From assembly GCA_963731665.1 (NCBI GenBank), contig CAVSWP010000008.1:620001-684000 (forward strand): 64,000 nucleotides of DNA. The letters run 5' to 3'. The stretch comes from Chersky-840 sp035604715 (lineage in GTDB: Bacteria; Actinomycetota; Acidimicrobiia; Acidimicrobiales; UBA8190). The notes below the pieces were generated by a model. It searched no databases and was not told the origin of the DNA. It saw nothing but the letters and a program-made list of their open reading frames with translations. Below, piece after piece: positions 34,997-44,404 of the stretch. The stretch's first letter is position 1, and every line of letters begins with the position of its first letter. A program made the position numbers and the translations under genes.

Positions 34997-36721
34997 TCAG
35001 CGGGCCCCGCGCAGCAGCGCCCCCGGGCGGGCCCCGGTGTCGCGCCCGCCCTCGAAGGTGGTCTCCCCCGACTTGACCGTCGCCACGTAGCCGACGGCGT
35101 CCTGGACCAGCCGCCGGCCTCCGGCGGGGAGGTCGGTCACCACCTTGGGGTTCCCCAGTTGAAGGCGTTGGTAGTCGATCACGTTCACGTCGGCCACCAT
35201 GCCGGGCGCCAGCGTGCCGCGGTCTCCGAGCCCGTAGAGCCGGGCGGTGTCGGAAGTCTGCTTCTTCACCACCCACTCCAGTGGCAATCGTTCGCCTCGG
35301 GTGCGGTCCCGGGTCCAGTGCGACAGCATGAACGTCGGCTGGGGTGAGTCGCAGATCACGCCGCAGTGCGCCCCGCCGTCGCCGAGACCCGCCGCGGCGC
35401 GCGGGTGCAGGAGCATCTCCCGCACGTGGTCGAGGCTCTTCGAGGCGTAGTTGAGGATGGGAAAGTACAACAGCCCGTGTCCCTCGGACTCGAGCATGAC
35501 GTCGTAGGCGATGTCGAGGGGATGGCGCCCGGCGGCAGCCGCCAACGAGGCCAGCGAGCGCTCGGGGCCGGGCTCGTAGTCCGGCGGCGTGCCCAGGACG
35601 AAGGTGACCCGGTAGGCCTTGGCCAACGTGGCCGCGCCGGCCTCGTCGGGCTCGAACGACACGATCGAGTGCCGCACCGACGGGTCGCGCAGCGCCTCGA
35701 GGAGCTGCTCGTCGCTCAACCGGCGGGCCTTGAGCTGTTGGTAGGCGGGGATGAGGTCGAAGAGGCAGAACGTGGCGTGGTGCCCCGACAACAGCCCCGT
35801 GGCGCGCGCCGCCACCTGGGGCCACAGCTGGGCGCCCTCTTGGGCGGCCCGCAGCGACTCGTCCATGAGCTCGCGCCACAGCTCGGGGGCGTCGGTCACC
35901 TGCAACAGGGCGAAGGTCACGGGGCGCCCGATGGCGGCGGAGAGCCGGCGCATCCAGTCCACCTCTTTGACCGGGGCGGCGACGTCCTCCCCGGCCACTC
36001 CCGCCGGGGCCAGCTCGAAGATCCCGGTGCCCAGCTCGCCCAGGGCGGCCCCGATCCCGAACAGCTCCTCTTCGGCCGCGAAGGTCCCCGGCACGGGCTC
36101 ACCGTCGATGGCCCGGTGGGCGATCGTGCGCGACGTCGAGAACCCCAGGGCGCCGGCGGCGACGGCCTCTTTCACGATGGCGCGCATGGCCTCGATGTCG
36201 TCGGCACCGGCGGGCTCGTTGCGGGCCCCGCGCTCTCCCATGACGTAGGCCCGCACCGCGCCGTGGGCGATCTGCGTTCCCACGTCGACGGTGAAGCGGC
36301 GGCGCCCCAGGGCGTCGAGGTACTGCGGGAAGCTCTCCCAGTCCCACGCCATGCCCTCGGCCAGCGCGGTGCCCGGGATGTCCTCGACCCCCTCCATCAG
36401 TCCGATGAGCCAGTCGTGGCGGTCCGGGCGTGCCGGGGCGAACCCCACGCCGCAGTTGCCGGTGACGATCGTCGTCACCCCGTGCCAGGCGCTGGGGGCG
36501 AGCACCTCGTCCCAGGTGGCCTGACCGTCGTAGTGCGTATGGATGTCCACCCACCCCGGGGTGACCACGGCGCCGTCGGCGTCGATGGTGCGGGTGGCGG
36601 CCTCCCCGGCGGTCAGGCCCACGGCCGTGATGCGTCCGTCGTCGATGGCCACGTCCGCCGTGCGAGCGGGGGCCCCGGTGCCGTCGACGACGGTGCCGGC
36701 TCGAATGATGAGGTCGTGCAC
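34997..36721 (-). CDS. amidohydrolase, N-acyl-D-amino-acid deacylase-like
   Basis: 574-aa amidohydrolase. The start LIIRAGTVVDGTGAP, metal motif PGWVDIHTHYDGQ, GVTTIVTGNCGVGFAP and the late LGDGGAHCGV (metal Asp/His) are as in D-aminoacylase-type enzymes. Metal-dependent hydrolase of amide bonds or cyclic amides; substrate unknown. GGGAGG lies 8 nt before the GTG. It is not tightly coupled to its neighbours. Confidence 0.86.
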   Translation of the reverse strand: MHDLIIRAGTVVDGTGAPARTADVAIDDGRITAVGLTAGEAATRTIDADGAVVTPGWVDIHTHYDGQATWDEVLAPSAWHGVTTIVTGNCGVGFAPARPDRHDWLIGLMEGVEDIPGTALAEGMAWDWESFPQYLDALGRRRFTVDVGTQIAHGAVRAYVMGERGARNEPAGADDIEAMRAIVKEAVAAGALGFSTSRTIAHRAIDGEPVPGTFAAEEELFGIGAALGELGTGIFELAPAGVAGEDVAAPVKEVDWMRRLSAAIGRPVTFALLQVTDAPELWRELMDESLRAAQEGAQLWPQVAARATGLLSGHHATFCLFDLIPAYQQLKARRLSDEQLLEALRDPSVRHSIVSFEPDEAGAATLAKAYRVTFVLGTPPDYEPGPERSLASLAAAAGRHPLDIAYDVMLESEGHGLLYFPILNYASKSLDHVREMLLHPRAAAGLGDGGAHCGVICDSPQPTFMLSHWTRDRTRGERLPLEWVVKKQTSDTARLYGLGDRGTLAPGMVADVNVIDYQRLQLGNPKVVTDLPAGGRRLVQDAVGYVATVKSGETTFEGGRDTGARPGALLRGAR

Positions 36722-36802
36722 CGGGCCGCCTCCCTTCCCAGGGCCTCATGGTGACATCGGCCCGACCCCTCCACAACCCCACCTCTCGTCGAGCGGCGCC
36801 GC

Positions 36803-38419
36803 TCAGGCCGACGCCCCGGGGCCGAGGTGGGTGGGGATGGACTGGGCGAAGTGGAACACGTCGTCGGGGTCGTAGGCGGCTTTGACCGACACCAGGCGGG
36901 CGAGGTTGGTCCCGTAGTAGGCGTTCTGCCAGTCGGCCAGGGTGGGGTCGATGTAGTTCTGGTACGCGGCGCCGTCGACGTACCCCGCCACGGCGGCGGC
37001 GACGTGGGCCAACCACGACCTGCCCGCCTCGACCGCCGAGGCGTCGGCGCCGGTGGCCACGCTGGCCTGGATGCCGCACACGGCGTCGCGATGGACGAAG
37101 GCCGTGTCGCCGGGCTTCACGGCGTTGATGGCTCCCCCGTAGGCGTCGAAGACGAGGCCGCCTCCGAGACCCGGCAGCGTCTGGGCCAGGTCCTCGACGG
37201 TGCTGACGAAGGCGGCGATGCCCGCCGACGGCGGCAGGGCCGAGACGTACGCCGAGGATGCCACCGACGCGGCGCGCGCCAGGGTCCCCACCGGGCTCTG
37301 GCCCTGGAGATGGCACTGGGCCACGTCGAGGCTCTCGCAACCCGCCTCGACGAGCATGGCGTGGAGGTACTGCTCGGGCCCCACGAAACGATACGTGGGC
37401 GGGGCTCCGGCGGCGCCGACGAGGGCTGCCACCGACGAGGCCAGGGAGGTCGGCGACCCCACCAGCATCCCGGCCGTGCGTACTTGGAACCCGCCCCCGC
37501 CCGCCGACAGGAGCTGGCAATTCGACCACAGCTCGTCGGGGGCGCCGTGTTGCCAGGCGAGCCAGGCGCCCAAGACGTCGGCCGCCGCCGACCCCGGCCA
37601 GTCCAAGGTGAACAGGGCGAGCTCGGGGATGGGCGTGGCCCGGAAGGTGAACGAGCTCACCACGCCGAAGTTCCCGCCTCCCCCACCGCGACACGCCCAG
37701 TACAGGTCGGCGTGCGACGTCGGGTCGCAGGCGAGCACCCGGCCGTCGGCCGTGACGATCTGCACGGACTCGAGGGCGTCGCACGTGAGGCCGTACTTGC
37801 GTCCCACCACGCCGACCCCACCGCCGAGGGCCAGCCCGGCGATGCCCACGGTCGGGCACGACCCCCCGGGGACGAGGTACCCGGCCTGCGACAGTTGGTC
37901 GTAGAGGTCCACGAGTAGCGTGCCGGCGCCGACGACGGCCGTGGCGGACGCCGACGGGCTCGAGGCCCCCGCCCCGTGCACGGCGACGGTGTTCATGGGC
38001 GTGACGTCGACGACGAGGCCGGGGCCCGAGGAGTAACCGCCGTAGCTGTGCCCCCCGCTGCGGGCCACGGGGACGATGCCGTGCACGCGGGCGAACTCGA
38101 CGCACCGTTGGACGTCGGCCGCCGAGGAGCACAAGGCCACCGCCGCGGGGTTGAGGTCGTCGAAGCGGGGGTCATACAGCAGGCGGGCGCGGGCGTAGTC
38201 CGGGTCGGCGGGCAGCACCAGACGCCCCGACAACGACGCCGCCAGCGCCGTCCACGCCGCGGGGTCGAGGGGTGCGGTGGTCGACGGCGTGGGATGGGTC
38301 GAGGTGGTCGTGGCGGCACCCCGGGGAGTACCGCCACACGCGGCGAGCGCGGCCGAGGCGGCCGCGCCGGCCAGGAGCCCGGTGCCCCCCAGGAACCGGC
38401 GCCGGCTGTAGCGCTCCAC
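36803..38419 (-). CDS. Tat-exported FAD-linked oxidoreductase, BBE type
   Basis: 538 aa. The N-terminus YSRRRFLGGTGLLAGAAASAALAACGG is a Tat signal with a possible lipobox (AAC). The FAD-binding core has VPVARSGGHSYGGYSSGPGLVVDVTPMN, with His for covalent flavin, and VGAGTLLVDLYDQLSQ; C-terminal NAYYGTNLARLVSVKAAYDPDDVFHFAQSIP is the BBE (berberine bridge enzyme) motif. Oxidises sugars or alcohols outside the cell. GTG 38419 is preceded by TAGGGT at 7 nt, overlapping the stop of the acyl-CoA synthetase gene. Confidence 0.84.
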   Translation of the reverse strand: MERYSRRRFLGGTGLLAGAAASAALAACGGTPRGAATTTSTHPTPSTTAPLDPAAWTALAASLSGRLVLPADPDYARARLLYDPRFDDLNPAAVALCSSAADVQRCVEFARVHGIVPVARSGGHSYGGYSSGPGLVVDVTPMNTVAVHGAGASSPSASATAVVGAGTLLVDLYDQLSQAGYLVPGGSCPTVGIAGLALGGGVGVVGRKYGLTCDALESVQIVTADGRVLACDPTSHADLYWACRGGGGGNFGVVSSFTFRATPIPELALFTLDWPGSAAADVLGAWLAWQHGAPDELWSNCQLLSAGGGGFQVRTAGMLVGSPTSLASSVAALVGAAGAPPTYRFVGPEQYLHAMLVEAGCESLDVAQCHLQGQSPVGTLARAASVASSAYVSALPPSAGIAAFVSTVEDLAQTLPGLGGGLVFDAYGGAINAVKPGDTAFVHRDAVCGIQASVATGADASAVEAGRSWLAHVAAAVAGYVDGAAYQNYIDPTLADWQNAYYGTNLARLVSVKAAYDPDDVFHFAQSIPTHLGPGASA

Positions 38420-38426
38420 GGCCCGG

Positions 38427-38432
38427 ACCCTA
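38427..38432 (-). promoter_or_regulatory. TAGGGT -10 box overlapping a TAG stop codon
   Basis: TAGGGT (38432-38427, minus) contains the synthetase TAG stop (38432-38430) and ends 7 nt before the BBE-gene GTG. Same design as at 11219, 45905 and 63108. Confidence 0.5.
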
Positions 38433-40036
38433 CCGACCCTCCTCGAGGCGCTCTCGCACCACGTGCTTCTGGACCTTGCCCGACGCCGTGCGGGGCAGGT
38501 CGTCGACGAACACCCAACGGCGCGGCACCTTGAAGGCCGCCATCTGCTCGCGCAGGTAGGCCTCCAAGGCGGCGGAGTCCGGGGCGCGGCCGGGGGCGGC
38601 GACCACCACGGCCACCGCCGCCTCACCCCAGCGCCGGTCGGCGACGCCCACCACGGCCGCCTGGGCGACGTCGGGGTGCTCGGCGAGGGCGTTCTCGATC
38701 TCCACGGGGAAGATGTTCTCGCCCCCCGAGACGATCATGTCCTTGAGGCGCCCCGTCATGCGCAGGTAGCCGCGGTCGTCCATGGTCACCAGGTCCCCGG
38801 TCCGCAGCCAGCCGCCGGGCCGGGTGGCCGCCGCGCTGTCCTCGGGGAGATCGTGGTAGCCGGCCATGACGTTGGGGCCCTTGACCTCGAGCTCGCCCAC
38901 CTCGCCGCGCCCCGCGCCGCGCCGCTGTCGGGGTCGACGACGCGTGCCCCGACGCCCGGCAGCGGCCGGCCCAAGGTGGCCGCCTTGTCCTCGGCGTCGT
39001 CGTCGAGATGGGTCTGGGAGATGAACCCCGACGCCTCGGTCTGCCCGAAGACCACCGCGAATTGCACGCCCAAGCTGTTCTCGATGTGCCGGACGAGGGC
39101 GGCGGGCACCACGGCACCGCCTCCGCTCACCGCCCGCAACGACGACAGATCGCGCCGGGGGAAGTCGGGGTGTTCCACCAGGGCCAGCAACATGGTGGGG
39201 ACACCGCAGGTGAGCGTGGCCCGCTCGGACTCGATGAGCTCGAGGACGAGGCCGGGCTCGAACGCCGGCACCAGCACCGCCGTGGCCGAGAGCTGGCACA
39301 GCTGGAACGACACCACCTGGCCGCCCACGTGGAACAGCGGCATGGTCTGCACGTAGACGTCTCGGGGCCGCATCCCGAAGCGCACGGCCCCGACGCGCGC
39401 CGCATTGGTCATGCCCCGATGGGTGAGCAACGCCCCCTTGGGGGACCCGGTAGTCCCCGAGGTGTAGACGAGCTGGGCGATGTCGTCGGGCGCCACCGCC
39501 CTCGCCGCGGTGGCGCCCGGACCCGGCGCCGACGAGAGGAACGACTCCCATTCGTCGAAGAACACCACCTCTCGCAGGCCCGGGAGCTCGGGGCGCAACC
39601 GGGCCACCGTGGCGGCCAGGTCGTGGCCCCGGTGCTCGCCCACGAGGAAGACACCCGAGGCGCCCGACTGCCCCAGCACGTGGGCGAGCTCGGGCGCCCG
39701 CAGCGCCGGGTTGACGGGGACGAGCACCACACCGGCCAGGGCGGCGGCGTAGGTGAGGACGAGGGACTCGGGGAGGCTCGGGGCCACCACGGCGACGCGC
39801 TCGGAGGCCTCGAAGCGCGCCGCCAAGGCGGCGGCGGCCGCTTCGGACTCGGCCAGGAGCTCGGCGTAGGTCCAGCGCCGGCGGGACCCGGCGTCGGGCG
39901 TGCCGGCCACGAGGGCGGTGACGTCGGGACTGGCGCCCGCGGCGGCGCGCAGGATCCCGCCCACGGTGGTGTCGAGGACGGGCTCGTCCTCGTCGGCGTC
40001 CCACACCGACTGCGCAGCGGCGTCGCGCCGGGCCAC
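38430..40036 (-). pseudogene. AMP-binding acyl-CoA synthetase, disrupted by an apparent 1-nt deletion near 38904-38924
   Basis: Frame one (from the GTG at 40036) has adenylation motifs YTSGTTGSPKGALL and VFGQTEASG, then ends out of phase after VVDPDSGAARG. The other frame continues EVGELEVKGPNVMAGYHDLP, WLRTGDLVTMDDRGYLRMTGRLKDMIVSGGENIFP (with the hinge) and PRTASGKVQKH (catalytic Lys) down to 38432. The shift is -1 in a GC-only stretch (GCGGCGCGGCGCGGGGCG). The whole would be an intact 530-aa fatty-acyl/aryl-CoA ligase. A sequencing error is likely but a genuine frameshift cannot be excluded. Confidence 0.72.
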
Positions 40037-40038
40037 GG

Positions 40039-41394
40039 TCAGTCCTGGAGGTACTCGGTGAGCGTGGCGTGGAAGTGGCGGATGCGGCTCTCCTGGTAGC
40101 GCGCCAGGGTGACGTCGGGAACCCCCGCCGACTCCAGGCCGTGCTGGACGCGCGCCAGGGTGGCGGTGTCCTGGTCGAGGATGCGGCCCAGGTAGCCGAG
40201 CTCGGGCGCGTCGGCCCAGCGCTCGCCGGGGGCCAGGTGCCGCGTGGGGGCGGGCGCCGGCCGGGGGCCCGAGCGCGGCACCGGCTCGAGCAACATGACG
40301 TCCATGACCGTCGCCCGGTGGTCGTGTCCCTGGGGCCGGAACCGGTAGGCGAGCGGCGTCGTGTACCCGGCCCAGGGCACGAAGTTGGGGAACACGAAGT
40401 ACTCGATGGCGTCGAGGGCCTCGCAGTCGGTGACCTGGCTGTAGTCGTCCCCGGTGCGCTCGGCCAGCCGCCGGCGGGTGCGCTCGGCCAGCACCTGCCG
40501 GGCGCTGGACCCGGCGGGGACCACGGCGTCGGCGTCGTCCTTGGTTAGGAACATGGCGTCGAGGATGTCCTGCTCCCCCACGGCCCGCTCCACGTGGTCA
40601 CTGGCGATGCCCACGGGGGTGATCATGCGATTGACGTGGCGGACGCCCTCGTACACGTCGTACTGGGTCTGGGCGTCGCCGCTCGTGGTCAGGAGCTGGG
40701 GATGCACGGCTACGGTGTGGTAGCTCTCGATAAAGGCCTCGAGGGCCACCTTCCAATTGCACGGCACCACTCGGACGACGTGCGCGCTCAGGTAGCGGTC
40801 GGAGAGGTCCCACGACGCGAAGTGGGCGGGCAGGATCTCGAGGTAGTCCTCCAGGCTCGGCGCCAGGGGGTCGACGGTGACGAACACGAACCCGCCCCAC
40901 GTCCCGGTACGCGCCTCGGGGAGGCAGAACGTGGCCGGGTCGACGTGGGGGAAGTCCCACGGACAGGGCATGCCCGCGAACGAGCCGTCGAGGTTCCAGG
41001 TGAACCCGTGGAAGGGGCACCGCAGCTCCTCGATACGACCGGGCTGGGTGCGCAGCTGCGTACCGCGGTGCAGACAAGAATTGTGAAAGGCCCGCACCTC
41101 GTCGGGGCCGCTGCGCACCACCACGAGGGAGACGCCGGGCGACTCGTAGACGACGCAGTCACCCACGGCGGGGATCTGCTCGTGGCGACACGCCATCTGC
41201 CACACCCGTCGCCACACCCGGGCGACCTCCAGGTCGGCCACGGCACCGCTGGTGTAGCGCTCCCGGGCGACGGTCGAGGTCCGCAGGGGGGCGTCGCCGA
41301 GGGCCCGCAGCACGAGGGGAACCGCACGGGTCTCGGCGTCGAGCAACCCCTGGACGACCCGGGCCCCGTGCTCGGGGTCGCCGGAGTCCTTCAC
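40039..41394 (-). CDS. Rieske aromatic-ring-hydroxylating oxygenase alpha subunit
   Basis: 451-aa terminal oxygenase. The [2Fe-2S] Rieske motif is CLHRGTQLRT...CPFHGFTW and the mononuclear iron region is NWKVALEAFIESYHTVAVHP. The C-terminal SRPBCC domain is longer than usual. A beta subunit, reductase or ferredoxin is not encoded nearby. Its GTG overlaps the KstD-like stop by 4 nt (GTGA). Likely substrates are ring compounds such as a steroid or aromatic acid; unproven. Confidence 0.85.
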   Translation of the reverse strand: MKDSGDPEHGARVVQGLLDAETRAVPLVLRALGDAPLRTSTVARERYTSGAVADLEVARVWRRVWQMACRHEQIPAVGDCVVYESPGVSLVVVRSGPDEVRAFHNSCLHRGTQLRTQPGRIEELRCPFHGFTWNLDGSFAGMPCPWDFPHVDPATFCLPEARTGTWGGFVFVTVDPLAPSLEDYLEILPAHFASWDLSDRYLSAHVVRVVPCNWKVALEAFIESYHTVAVHPQLLTTSGDAQTQYDVYEGVRHVNRMITPVGIASDHVERAVGEQDILDAMFLTKDDADAVVPAGSSARQVLAERTRRRLAERTGDDYSQVTDCEALDAIEYFVFPNFVPWAGYTTPLAYRFRPQGHDHRATVMDVMLLEPVPRSGPRPAPAPTRHLAPGERWADAPELGYLGRILDQDTATLARVQHGLESAGVPDVTLARYQESRIRHFHATLTEYLQD

Positions 41395-42938
41395 CGGTCC
41401 CCCGCCGCGGCCTCACCGGCACGCCATCCGAAGACGAGGGCGGGCCCGAGCGTCGCACCCCCCGCCGCGGTGGCGGTGCCGAAGGGGCTGGCGGCGGCGT
41501 TGCCGGCCGCGTACAGCCCGCCCACGGCGGTTCCCCGCGCCGACAGCACGCGACCGCGGTCGTCGGTGCGGGGACCGCCCTTGGTCCCCATGCACCCGAG
41601 ATGGACCTCAAGGGCGTAGAAGGGGGCCTCGCACAGCGGGGCCAACGTCGGATGAGGGGCGCTCGGGTCGCCGATCCAGCGGTCGTAGGGGTACGAGCCC
41701 CGTCCGAACTCGGGGTCCTCTCCGATCGCCGCACCGGCGTTGAAACGTGCCACGGTGCGCACCAGTGTGCCCGACTCCATAACGGTGGCGGCGGCCAGGG
41801 CGTCGAGGTCGTCGCCGCGCACCAGCCACCCGGGGTCTCGGTCGGCGGGCTCGAGGGGCCCCACCGGGTAGCGGCCGCGATAGGCGGCGTCGAACACCAT
41901 CCACCACGGCGCGCCGCCCCGACCGGTGCTGTCGCGGGCGGCGCGGCGCATGGCCCGGCCCACGTCGCCGTAGTTCTGGGCCTCGTCGACGAAACGCCGG
42001 CCGCGCCGGTCGACCATGATCGCCCCGGGCTGGGCCCGCTCGCCGTGCAAGGGGCGGTAGTGGGCCACGCCCTCGACCTCCTCGCCCGGGACGCGCAGAG
42101 CCGGCATCCACCAGCCCTCGGACGTGTTGGCCAGGACGGGGTCGAGGTCCATCACCATGCGCAGGGCGTCTCCGGCGCACCCCGCAGGGCCCATGGCCGC
42201 GAGGGGGGGGCCGGGGAGATAGGCGCCGGCCAGGCTGGGGTCGTGCTGGAAGCCTCCCGTGGTCAGCACCACCGCCCCGCGCTCGAGGTGGCCGTCGACG
42301 AACACGCCCACCACGGCGTCGTCCTCCACCGCCAGCCGGGTGGCACGCGCCCCGGTGCGAACCTCCACCCCGGCGTCCACCAGCGCGCTCAGGAGCCCAC
42401 CCACCAGGGCCCGGCCCCGGACATGGCCGCGCAGGACCACACCGTCGTCGTGCGGGGCCGACGCGTCGGGGGACGGCTGGTCGAAGGCCGGCTGCACGCG
42501 CGCCTCGATGTTGGGCTCCATGCGCAGGGGACGCGGCCACAGGCTGCGACCCCCGGTCTTGGCCCCGGGGAGCTCACCGCGGTAGTCGGGCCAGTGCTCG
42601 AGCACCTCCCACTGCAGGCGTGTGCGCCGCTCGATCTCGTCGGTGACCCGGCGGGCATCGGTCACGAAGGCTCCGATGAGACCGAGGTCGACGTCACCCC
42701 CGGCGACCGCACCCAGGTAGGCCAGGGCCTCGGCCGGGCTGTCCTCGATGGTGCTGTCCACCCCGGCGCGACCGTGCGCCGGCATCCACACCACCCCGCC
42801 CGACATGGCCGTGGTGCCCCCCACGGCGGTCGCCCGTTCGACCACGAGGACGTCGGCCCCGGCACCGGCCGCACTCAGGGCGGCGGCCAAGCCGGCGGCC
42901 CCGGACCCCACCACGACGACCGATCGACTGCCGGGCAC
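41391..42938 (-). CDS. FAD-dependent oxidoreductase, 3-ketosteroid dehydrogenase (KstD)-like
   Basis: 515-aa flavoprotein. The Rossmann motif VVVVGSGAAGLAAALSAAGAGADVLVVE is near residue 6; GGTTAMSGGVVWMP is a KstD/fumarate-reductase family motif; the C-terminal GGLYAAGNAAASPFG completes FAD binding. Possible roles: delta-1-dehydrogenation of steroids or reduction of an unsaturated acid. First gene of the group KstD - Rieske - acyl-CoA synthetase. TACCCT (42950-42945) lies 6 nt before the GTG. Confidence 0.83.
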   Translation of the reverse strand: MPGSRSVVVVGSGAAGLAAALSAAGAGADVLVVERATAVGGTTAMSGGVVWMPAHGRAGVDSTIEDSPAEALAYLGAVAGGDVDLGLIGAFVTDARRVTDEIERRTRLQWEVLEHWPDYRGELPGAKTGGRSLWPRPLRMEPNIEARVQPAFDQPSPDASAPHDDGVVLRGHVRGRALVGGLLSALVDAGVEVRTGARATRLAVEDDAVVGVFVDGHLERGAVVLTTGGFQHDPSLAGAYLPGPPLAAMGPAGCAGDALRMVMDLDPVLANTSEGWWMPALRVPGEEVEGVAHYRPLHGERAQPGAIMVDRRGRRFVDEAQNYGDVGRAMRRAARDSTGRGGAPWWMVFDAAYRGRYPVGPLEPADRDPGWLVRGDDLDALAAATVMESGTLVRTVARFNAGAAIGEDPEFGRGSYPYDRWIGDPSAPHPTLAPLCEAPFYALEVHLGCMGTKGGPRTDDRGRVLSARGTAVGGLYAAGNAAASPFGTATAAGGATLGPALVFGWRAGEAAAGDR

Positions 42939-42972
42939 GGGCCCAGGGTAGGTCTGCCCCTACGATCGGGCC
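42939..42972. promoter_or_regulatory. back-to-back leaderless promoters of divergent genes
   Basis: Only 34 nt separate the two start codons. TACCCT (42950-42945, minus) is 6 nt before the KstD-like GTG and TACGAT (42961-42966, plus) is 6 nt before the SDR ATG; the two -10 boxes are 10 nt apart. Polymerase could bind only one side at a time, so the genes may be expressed in competition. Confidence 0.6.
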
Positions 42973-43785
42973 ATGGCGCTTCCTCCCCCGTCCCCGACCA
43001 CCACGGCCCTCGTCACCGGCGCCTCGTCGGGCATCGGCGTCGAGCTGGCCCGCCAGCTGGCCGGGCGCGGGCACGGGGTCACCCTGGTGGCGCGGCGCGA
43101 GGCCAAGCTCAGCGCCTTGGCGGCCGAGCTCGGCCAGGCGCACGGCGTGCGCGCCGAGGTGGTTGCCCTGGACCTCACCGACGCCCCGGCGCGCGCCGGC
43201 CTGCCCGGCACCCTGGCCGAACGGGGGCTCACCGTCGACGTGCTCGTCAACAACGCCGGGTTCAGCACCACCGGCCCCGTGTACCGCAGCGACCGGGCCC
43301 GCGAGATCACCATGATCCGCACCGACGTCGAAGCCGTGGCCGACCTGTGCAGCCTCTTTCTCCCCGGCATGGTGGAGCGCGGACGCGGCGCGGTTCTCAA
43401 CGTGGCCTCCACCGCCGCCTTCCAGCCTCTTCCCGGTCAGGCCGGGTACGGGGCGGGCAAGGCCTTCGTCCTGTCCTACAGCCGCTCGGTGCGGGCCGAG
43501 CTGCGGGGCACGGGGGTGACGCTCACGGTGTTGTGCCCCGGCCCGGTGAAGACCGAGTTCGCCCAGTCGGCGGGCTTCACCCCGGAGGAGTCCGAGGGAT
43601 CGCTGCCCAAGTTCATGTGGGTGCCGGCCGCCGAGGTCGCCCGCGTCGCCCTGGTGGGGATGGAACAGGGCAAGGGCGTGGTGATCCCGGGCTTCGCCAA
43701 CCGGGTGGGCGCACAGGTCGGGCGCAACGCCCCGCAACAGGCCCTGGCCACCTTCCTCGCCCGCCAGCACCCGGCGCTCAAGTAG
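42973..43785 (+). CDS. short-chain dehydrogenase/reductase
   Basis: 270-aa SDR with VTGASSGIGVELARQL near residue 15, the arginine-rich VARREAKL giving NADP preference, LVNNAGF, STAAF-type Ser, and YGAGK (Y159, K163). The C-terminal EEVARVALVGMEQGKGVVIPG resembles the YqjQ/DltE-type SDRs acting on lipids or secondary alcohols. Substrate unknown. Leaderless: TACGAT 6 nt before ATG. Starts a plus-strand trio (SDR - kinase - CMD) divergent from the KstD group. Confidence 0.87.
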   Translation: MALPPPSPTTTALVTGASSGIGVELARQLAGRGHGVTLVARREAKLSALAAELGQAHGVRAEVVALDLTDAPARAGLPGTLAERGLTVDVLVNNAGFSTTGPVYRSDRAREITMIRTDVEAVADLCSLFLPGMVERGRGAVLNVASTAAFQPLPGQAGYGAGKAFVLSYSRSVRAELRGTGVTLTVLCPGPVKTEFAQSAGFTPEESEGSLPKFMWVPAAEVARVALVGMEQGKGVVIPGFANRVGAQVGRNAPQQALATFLARQHPALK

Positions 43786-43797
43786 TCGTTCCCGAGC

Positions 43798-44361
43798 ATG
43801 GCCGGCCCCGTCGTCCTCATCGTCACCGGGCCGCCGGGGTCCGGGAAGTCGACCGCGGCCAAGCTGGTGGCGCAGCGCTTCGCACGCGCCGCCTGCGTGG
43901 AGTCCGATTGGTTCTGGACCACCATCGTCAAGGGCTTCGTGGCGCCGTGGCGTGCCGAGGCCGACGCCCAGAACCGCGCCGTCCTGGGGGCGATGGCCGA
44001 GACGGTGGCGGCCCTGGCCACGGCGGGGTACGCGGTGGTGGTCGACGGGATCGTGGGCCCGTGGCATCTGGGGCTCGTGTCCGAGCCCCTGGCCCGCCGC
44101 GGGGTCGAGACCCACTACACGGTGTTGCGTCCCGCTCTGGCCGTGACCCAGGCGCGCGTCATCTCCCGGGCACGTGGCGAACGCGCCTCGGGACTGCTGG
44201 CCGCCGCCTTCGCCGACGAGGACCCCGTGGCCCACATGTGGGAGCAGTTCTCGGCCTTGGGCGACCTCGAGGACCATGTCGTCGACAACGCCCGGCTGGA
44301 CCCCGAGCAGACGGCCGCGCTGGTGTGGTCGAGGTACCGCGCCGGGACCGACCGGCTGTGA
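43798..44361 (+). CDS. P-loop kinase-like protein
   Basis: 187 aa. Walker A GPPGSGKSTAAKLVAQRF (residues 11-18 for the loop), VESDWFWTTIVKG like the Asp of shikimate/gluconate-kinase-type proteins, and a lid-like RARGERASG. It phosphorylates a small molecule; which one is unknown. It follows the SDR by 12 nt, so it is in the same transcript. Confidence 0.8.
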   Translation: MAGPVVLIVTGPPGSGKSTAAKLVAQRFARAACVESDWFWTTIVKGFVAPWRAEADAQNRAVLGAMAETVAALATAGYAVVVDGIVGPWHLGLVSEPLARRGVETHYTVLRPALAVTQARVISRARGERASGLLAAAFADEDPVAHMWEQFSALGDLEDHVVDNARLDPEQTAALVWSRYRAGTDRL

Positions 44362-44404
44362 CGGCACCGGGGCCCCGACGCCGGGCGGGGGCTAGCGTTG
44401 GGCC

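Noticed and set aside
36099..38132. 677-codon minus-strand open frame
   Set aside because: A different frame of the deacylase and BBE-oxidase genes on the same strand; Arg/Gly/His-rich and motif-free.
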